Shown here: positions 8,321 through 11,763 of the stretch, in pieces
Layout of the letters: every line of letters begins with the position of its first letter
Numbering within the stretch: the stretch's first letter is position 1
NCBI GenBank assembly: GCA_964398035.1
Contig: CAYNLI010000092.1
Location: 1 to 11,763 of the forward strand
Source: Saonia sp964398035
GTDB lineage: Bacteria; Bacteroidota; Bacteroidia; Flavobacteriales; Flavobacteriaceae
Direction: 5' to 3'
Length of the DNA: 11,763 bases
Position numbers and translations under genes: made by a program
Notes under the pieces: model-generated
Told to the model about the DNA's origin: nothing
Database searches by the model: none
The model's input: only the letters and a program-made list of their open reading frames with translations

Positions 8321-9619
8321 TCAACCTTCCAATACTTCCCGCATTGCCTTTGCCTTTATTAGACATTCTTCATATTCCTTTTCTGGAGATGCTTTAGCGG
8401 TTATGGCACTACCCACTGAAAAAGACACATATTCTTGGGTGGCATTGTACAGAATACTGCGAATGACCACATTAAAATCAAAATCGTTCTCAGGAGTAAA
8501 ATAACCTACTGCCCCACTATACAGTCCTCTCTTGGTAGCTTCTAACTCTTCTATGATTTTCATTGCTGAAACCTTGGGAGCACCGGTCATACTGCCCATA
8601 GGAAAGGTTTCTTCTAAAATTTCAACAGGGTTCTTTGATTTTGAAACCTTGGCAACAACTGTAGAAATCATTTGGTGCACTTGATCAAACGTATATACCC
8701 TGCACAATTCTTTTACCTTAACACTGCCTTTTTTTGCGCTTTTAGAGAGGTCGTTCCGCACAAGATCTACGATCATGATATTTTCTGCCCTTTCCTTAGC
8801 ATCATTCTCAAGGTTTTTTATAAGCTGCCTATCTTCTTCTTTATCCAAAGAACGCTTTGCTGTCCCTTTTATAGGCTGAGAGATTATCCTATTTTTTCTC
8901 TTCTTTAAATATCGCTCGGGAGAAGCGGACAACAGATACTTGTCCCATATTTTAACAAAGGTCGCAAAAGGAGCTTTCGAAATTTTATTAAGCTTATTAT
9001 AGGTCTTCAAAGGATTTATCATTGTATCCTGAGCGTAAAATTCCTGACAAAAATTAGCTTCATAAATATCTCCACGATGAATATGGTTGAGCATTTTTCT
9101 CACACTGTTAAAATAACTGTCCTTAAAAATTCTAAGTTTTATTTTTACTGGATGTGTCTCTACAATGGGTTCTTCAATTTCATAGTTTCTTTTTAAAATC
9201 GAGTCAAAATCTGATTCCATTTCATCATCAACCATATTCAGGTACAGAAAATCCACGGTGTTTCCTGAAATGAAAACTATTTTTTTAGGTTGAAAAAAAT
9301 AAAGGTCGGGAAAGTCCAATCCATCAAAATTAGTAGAAGAAAGGGTTTCCACATCATTCTTTAAATCATAGGATAAATACCCAAAAATCCAATCTTTAGT
9401 CTCGGTTTGATAGGTCAATAAATCTTCAAAAGCATTGTAATGGTCTGTCACTAAACTGGTCAGCCCATCCACGGCCAAAACACAATCAAAAGAACTGTAC
9501 TTGTCTTTATGGTCATTGCTGTCCAACCAGACCACTTCATTAAACTGTTGCGCCCATTGTACAAGTGATGCTTTAAATTTTGCAACGTCAGAAACAGTAA
9601 AAGAAATTTTACTACGCAA
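8321..9619 (-). CDS. pabB: Aminodeoxychorismate synthase component I (PabB-type chorismate-binding enzyme)
   Basis: 432 residues. The C-terminal chorismate-binding domain (about 165-430) shows PIKGT at 249-253, ERAENIMIVDLVRNDL at 277-292 and GSMTGAPK at 342-349. The lysine in PIKGT is the feature known to separate aminodeoxychorismate synthase from anthranilate synthase, which has PIAGT, so the predicted reaction is chorismate plus ammonia to 4-amino-4-deoxychorismate for folate synthesis. No glutaminase (PabA) or lyase (PabC) gene is adjacent, so those would lie elsewhere. The only workable start is TTG at 9619 at the end of an eight-T run: no in-frame ATG occurs upstream before a stop, and the first internal Met is residue 129, inside the conserved protein. 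It begins 11 bases after the FMN reductase stop. An anthranilate synthase role is less likely. Confidence 0.9.
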   Translation of the reverse strand: MRSKISFTVSDVAKFKASLVQWAQQFNEVVWLDSNDHKDKYSSFDCVLAVDGLTSLVTDHYNAFEDLLTYQTETKDWIFGYLSYDLKNDVETLSSTNFDGLDFPDLYFFQPKKIVFISGNTVDFLYLNMVDDEMESDFDSILKRNYEIEEPIVETHPVKIKLRIFKDSYFNSVRKMLNHIHRGDIYEANFCQEFYAQDTMINPLKTYNKLNKISKAPFATFVKIWDKYLLSASPERYLKKRKNRIISQPIKGTAKRSLDKEEDRQLIKNLENDAKERAENIMIVDLVRNDLSKSAKKGSVKVKELCRVYTFDQVHQMISTVVAKVSKSKNPVEILEETFPMGSMTGAPKVSAMKIIEELEATKRGLYSGAVGYFTPENDFDFNVVIRSILYNATQEYVSFSVGSAITAKASPEKEYEECLIKAKAMREVLEG

Positions 9620-9630
9620 AAAAAATGTTT

Positions 9631-10164
9631 TTAAAGTGAATTTATGAAAGCATTCATAGCCTTCTTATGGGTTTTAGACAATTCCATGTCTGTGATTCCT
9701 TTTTCTTCCTTAAAATTATCATAGAAAGAAGGCAATGAAAATGTTGTTGTAATTTCTGCCCCAAATCTGGGAAGCATACCTGAAACTGCTTCCAATGCAC
9801 CAATTGCGCCCCTTTTACCAGGAGAAGTACCCATTAAAAGCACCTTTTTACCTTCTAAAAAAGACCTATCCAATCTAGAAAGCCAATCCAATAGGTTTTT
9901 AAAGTAGGCCGATACATATCCATTATGCTCATTGACAGATATTATAACTCCTTGTACACCTTCAATTATCTTCTTAAATGCAACTACTGAATCTGGAAAT
10001 CCTTTCGTTTTCTCATGATTTTCACTATACATAGGAAATAACAAATCCGACATATTCAACAACTCTACTTCATGGGACGCTGCCAACGTAGCGGTATGTT
10101 TTACCAGTATAAAATTTATAGAGGTAGAAGAATTACTTCCTGCAAATGCCAATATTTTTGCCAT
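9631..10164 (-). CDS. NAD(P)H-dependent FMN reductase-like flavoprotein
   Basis: 177 residues, the size of single-domain flavodoxin-fold NADPH-dependent FMN reductases. The N-terminal strand runs into GSNSSTS at 9-15, the phosphate-binding loop for FMN. NEHNGYVSAYFKNLLDWLSR at 78-97 matches the family's conserved E-(Y/H)-N-G...KN-x-(L/I)-DW motif, which packs on the isoalloxazine ring. GTSPGKRGA at 112-120 is the third flavin-contact loop. Members reduce flavins, quinones, chromate or azo dyes in the cytoplasm; the physiological substrate is not evident. ATG at 10164 starts directly at the first beta strand. It is the first gene of the leftward run and lies 11 bases before pabB. Confidence 0.9.
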   Translation of the reverse strand: MAKILAFAGSNSSTSINFILVKHTATLAASHEVELLNMSDLLFPMYSENHEKTKGFPDSVVAFKKIIEGVQGVIISVNEHNGYVSAYFKNLLDWLSRLDRSFLEGKKVLLMGTSPGKRGAIGALEAVSGMLPRFGAEITTTFSLPSFYDNFKEEKGITDMELSKTHKKAMNAFINSL

Positions 10165-10291
10165 GGGTTTATTTCTTTAGACGGACTAAATTACCCTAAA
10201 TAACATCAAATTGCGAGGATTTTGTCTAGTTTTACGCCGCAAAAAATCCGAAACTACTCTAATACAAGTATATAAGGACAACGTCATAAAA
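10165..10291. promoter_or_regulatory. Divergent intergenic region presumed to hold two promoters
   Basis: This 127-base gap lies between the leftward FMN reductase start and the probable rightward acyltransferase start, so it should contain promoters for both. I see no clean TTG-N19-TAnnTTTG promoter on either strand; near matches such as TAGTTTTA at 10229-10236 lack a correctly spaced partner. A widely spaced inverted repeat, GGATTTT (10217-10223) and AAAATCC (10243-10249), is present. Before the rightward gene, AGGA at 10275-10278 is 13 bases from the ATG, which is too far to be a strong ribosome binding site; the leader AT-TAAAA-type bases just before the ATG are typical for this phylum. 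Confidence 0.4.
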
Positions 10292-11437
10292 ATGAAACAA
10301 AGAATAGGTCGGTTGTATTTTATTGATGCCATGCGGGCATGGGCCATTCTCATGATGCTACAGGGTCATTTTGTTGATGGTTTGTTGGACAATGCCTTTA
10401 TGGACGATACAAGTGCTGTTTATATCATCTGGAAATATTTCAGGGGCATCACAGCTCCAGTATTCTTTACCGTTTCTGGATTTATTTTTACTTTTTTATT
10501 GACCAAAGCACCACGCAAAGGTTTTGACAACCCAAGAGTAAAAAAAGGATTAAAGCGTGGTTTTCAATTACTGGTCATTGGGTATCTGTTGCGGCTTAAT
10601 ATTGGAAGTCTTTTAAAAGGGCAGATCTATAGTGCTTTTTATTTGGTGGATGTATTGCATTGTATTGGACTTTCATTGATTGGGATAGTAATCGTCTATT
10701 TGATTTGTTACAAAAGTGAAAAATTGGTTTTTCCTTCACTGTTACTTCTCATTAGCATACTCCTCTTTGTTTTTGAACCCCAGTACAAACCCCTAACCTA
10801 TTCCTTTTTGCCCGAAGCTTTGGCCAATTACTTCACTAGGGCCAATGGTTCTGTATTTACGGTAATTCCATGGATTGGTTATACAGCTTTTGGTGGTTTT
10901 CTTTCCACACTTTTTAATCGGTTTAAAGATGCAAAATATTTGTATGTCTTTGCTATTTCCCTTTCTGCCCTATGTGGCCTATGGCTTATTTTTTATTCCT
11001 CAGCATTCTTTGTGGATATGGAAAGATGGACAGGCTTAGAACTCTTTAAGGGCATTTATTCCAATAACTACCTCTTTATACGGTTAGGTGATGTTTTGGT
11101 GGTTTTTGCCGTGTTTATGCTTTTTAAACGTTTAATGGAGTATAAGACCTTGTTAGAAATTGGCCAGAGCACCTTATCCATTTATGTGGTGCATTTTATT
11201 ATTCTTTATGGCAGCTTCACAGGAATGGGTCTGTACAGATACTTTAGCTATTCCTTATCCCCTATTGTGGTTATCACTTGTGCCATCTTGTTTATGTTTG
11301 TCTGCACCATTATTGCATTACAGTATGAAAAGCATAAGGAAAGCGTTAAATATGCCATTTCTGTCACTTTTACCTATTTCTGGGAGGTACTAAAATCTTG
11401 GTACAGAATGGGATTACTACTTTTAAAAAGAAAATAA
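10292..11437 (+). CDS. Multi-spanning membrane protein, HGSNAT/DUF1624-like or related acyltransferase
   Basis: 381 residues from ATG 10292, with about ten hydrophobic segments (roughly 12-28, 52-71, 91-105, 114-138, 145-161, 188-207, 215-240, 262-279, 290-308, 322-345). RLYFIDAMRAWAILMMLQGHFVD at 7-29 resembles the N-terminal (R-x-x-x-(I/L)-D-x-x-R-(G/A)) motif and membrane histidine of heparan-alpha-glucosaminide N-acetyltransferase-like proteins. Other notable residues are His26, DVLHCIG (His123) and GQSTLSIYVVH (His301), the last also seen in acyltransferase-3 and YeiB-like proteins. The likely role is transfer of an acyl group across or at the cytoplasmic membrane to a sugar or envelope acceptor, but the acceptor is unknown. 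The frame stays open 27 codons upstream to a TTG at 10211; that extension is not hydrophobic and not family-like, so ATG 10292 is preferred. It is divergent from the leftward cluster and has no obvious partner gene. Confidence 0.8.
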   Translation: MKQRIGRLYFIDAMRAWAILMMLQGHFVDGLLDNAFMDDTSAVYIIWKYFRGITAPVFFTVSGFIFTFLLTKAPRKGFDNPRVKKGLKRGFQLLVIGYLLRLNIGSLLKGQIYSAFYLVDVLHCIGLSLIGIVIVYLICYKSEKLVFPSLLLLISILLFVFEPQYKPLTYSFLPEALANYFTRANGSVFTVIPWIGYTAFGGFLSTLFNRFKDAKYLYVFAISLSALCGLWLIFYSSAFFVDMERWTGLELFKGIYSNNYLFIRLGDVLVVFAVFMLFKRLMEYKTLLEIGQSTLSIYVVHFIILYGSFTGMGLYRYFSYSLSPIVVITCAILFMFVCTIIALQYEKHKESVKYAISVTFTYFWEVLKSWYRMGLLLLKRK

Positions 11438-11514
11438 GTTTTGTGTTTTTCTACTAGAAAACTTCTCTAAACGTTAAGTCTGTTGCCTTATCGCCCATAT
11501 TATCAAGTTTTGAC

Positions 11515-11522
11515 TACATTTG
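11515..11522 (+). promoter_or_regulatory. Possible -7 promoter element for the last gene
   Basis: TACATTTG fully matches the Bacteroidota -7 consensus TAnnTTTG and lies in the gap before the last, rightward gene. No TTG lies 17-23 bases upstream; the nearest suitable one is 29 bases away. If used, the transcript would carry a leader of about 130 bases containing the GC-rich element at 11551-11640. Confidence 0.22.
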
Positions 11523-11550
11523 AGTACAACCAATTTAATCAAACAGCTGA

Positions 11551-11640
11551 AAAAGCCGACCCTTTTTGCTACGCTGTCCGCTACGCTACCAACTCCCTCC
11601 CAAAGGGAAACGCAAGCCAACGGGAGTCTGCGCACAAGCT
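11551..11640. repeat. GC-rich intergenic element with direct and inverted repeats
   Basis: By count this 90-base stretch is 57% GC (51 of 90), against 34% in the 90 bases before it and about 18% in the start of the following gene. It holds a direct repeat GCTACGCT at 11568-11575 and 11580-11587, a small hairpin TCCC-AAA-GGGA at 11598-11608, and an enclosing inverted pair ACTCCC (11592-11597) and GGGAGT (11622-11627). The composition and nested symmetry suggest a dispersed intergenic repeat or a small non-autonomous mobile element; no target-site duplication is visible. It ends less than 20 bases before the next start codon, so it probably lies in that gene's leader. Confidence 0.45.
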
Positions 11641-11657
11641 CAAAACAAACTCACAAC

Positions 11658-11763
11658 ATGAAACAAGCATTTAAGAAAAGAATTAAAAAACTAATTTTTT
11701 GGTTAATTATCATTTTTATAGTTTTATTTATTTTTAGGCTAATGTATGGATATACAAAAACCA
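11658..11763 (+). CDS. N-terminus of an unidentified membrane-anchored protein (partial)
   Basis: ATG at 11658 opens a frame that runs to the window edge, giving 35 residues. The N-terminus is strongly basic (KQAFKKRIKK), followed by a hydrophobic stretch at about 12-27 and then RLMYGYTKT. This is a classic positive-inside signal anchor or uncleaved signal sequence. The strongly AT-rich codons fit the surrounding genes. The rest of the protein, and hence its family, lies outside the window. A different, shorter frame that begins at a TTG at 11483 crosses this region but has no protein-like features. Confidence 0.65.
   Translation, partial: MKQAFKKRIKKLIFWLIIIFIVLFIFRLMYGYTKT

Noticed and set aside
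10211..10291. Upstream extension of the acyltransferase gene to a TTG codon
   Set aside because: The 27 added residues are polar and unlike the family N-terminus, and ATG 10292 directly precedes the conserved first membrane segment.
11447..11461. Palindrome TTTTCTA-C-TAGAAAA after the acyltransferase stop, as a terminator
   Set aside because: The arms are AT-only apart from one G:C pair, the loop would need to open the stem, and no T-run follows; it is too weak for an intrinsic terminator.
11483..11674. Rightward 63-codon open frame starting at TTG
   Set aside because: It runs through the GC-rich repeat-like element, has no recognisable protein features, starts at a weak codon and overlaps the more convincing membrane-anchored gene at 11658.

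Overview
The window looks like chromosomal DNA of a Flavobacteriaceae-type bacterium (phylum Bacteroidota). The reasons are the AT-rich composition, A-rich rather than Shine-Dalgarno leaders, a YifB protein with the cysteine-free loop I associate with this group, and a DsbD with an extra linker cysteine pair. This assignment is an inference from protein style, not from a database match.

Layout. Positions 1-44 hold the last codons of a rightward gene that enters from outside. Positions 93-10164 hold seven leftward genes, read from right to left: an NAD(P)H-dependent FMN reductase-like flavoprotein, pabB (aminodeoxychorismate synthase component I), a monoacylglycerol-lipase-like alpha/beta hydrolase, tilS (tRNA-Ile lysidine synthetase), dsbD (transmembrane thiol-disulfide reductant carrier), a membrane-anchored penicillin-acylase-family Ntn hydrolase, and yifB/comM (Mg-chelatase-like AAA+ ATPase). 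Gaps are 11, 72, 13, -4 (overlap), 89 and 3 bases, so the tight pairs FMN reductase/pabB, hydrolase/tilS/dsbD and acylase/yifB are probably co-transcribed. The 72- and 89-base gaps are where internal promoters could sit. A 127-base divergent gap (10165-10291) separates this run from a rightward multi-spanning membrane acyltransferase-like gene (10292-11437). After it come 220 bases without a convincing gene, containing a GC-rich repeat-like insert, and then the start of a small membrane-anchored protein cut by the window edge (11658-11763). There is no gene-free stretch longer than 300 bases.

How the genes work together. This is mostly a housekeeping cluster: folate precursor synthesis, tRNA-Ile decoding and envelope thiol-redox delivery, plus two hydrolases and a flavin reductase. 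No single pathway unites them. The most notable coding features are the full replacement of the usual cysteines in the YifB loop, four probable non-ATG starts among seven genes, an intact autoprocessing site in the acylase, and the extra cysteine pair in DsbD.

I found no phage, insertion sequence, CRISPR array, toxin-antitoxin pair, defence island or RNA gene, and no evidence for a previously undescribed multi-gene system. The least explained DNA is the GC-rich insert at 11551-11640 and the short motif at 8271-8300, both of which resemble dispersed intergenic repeats.
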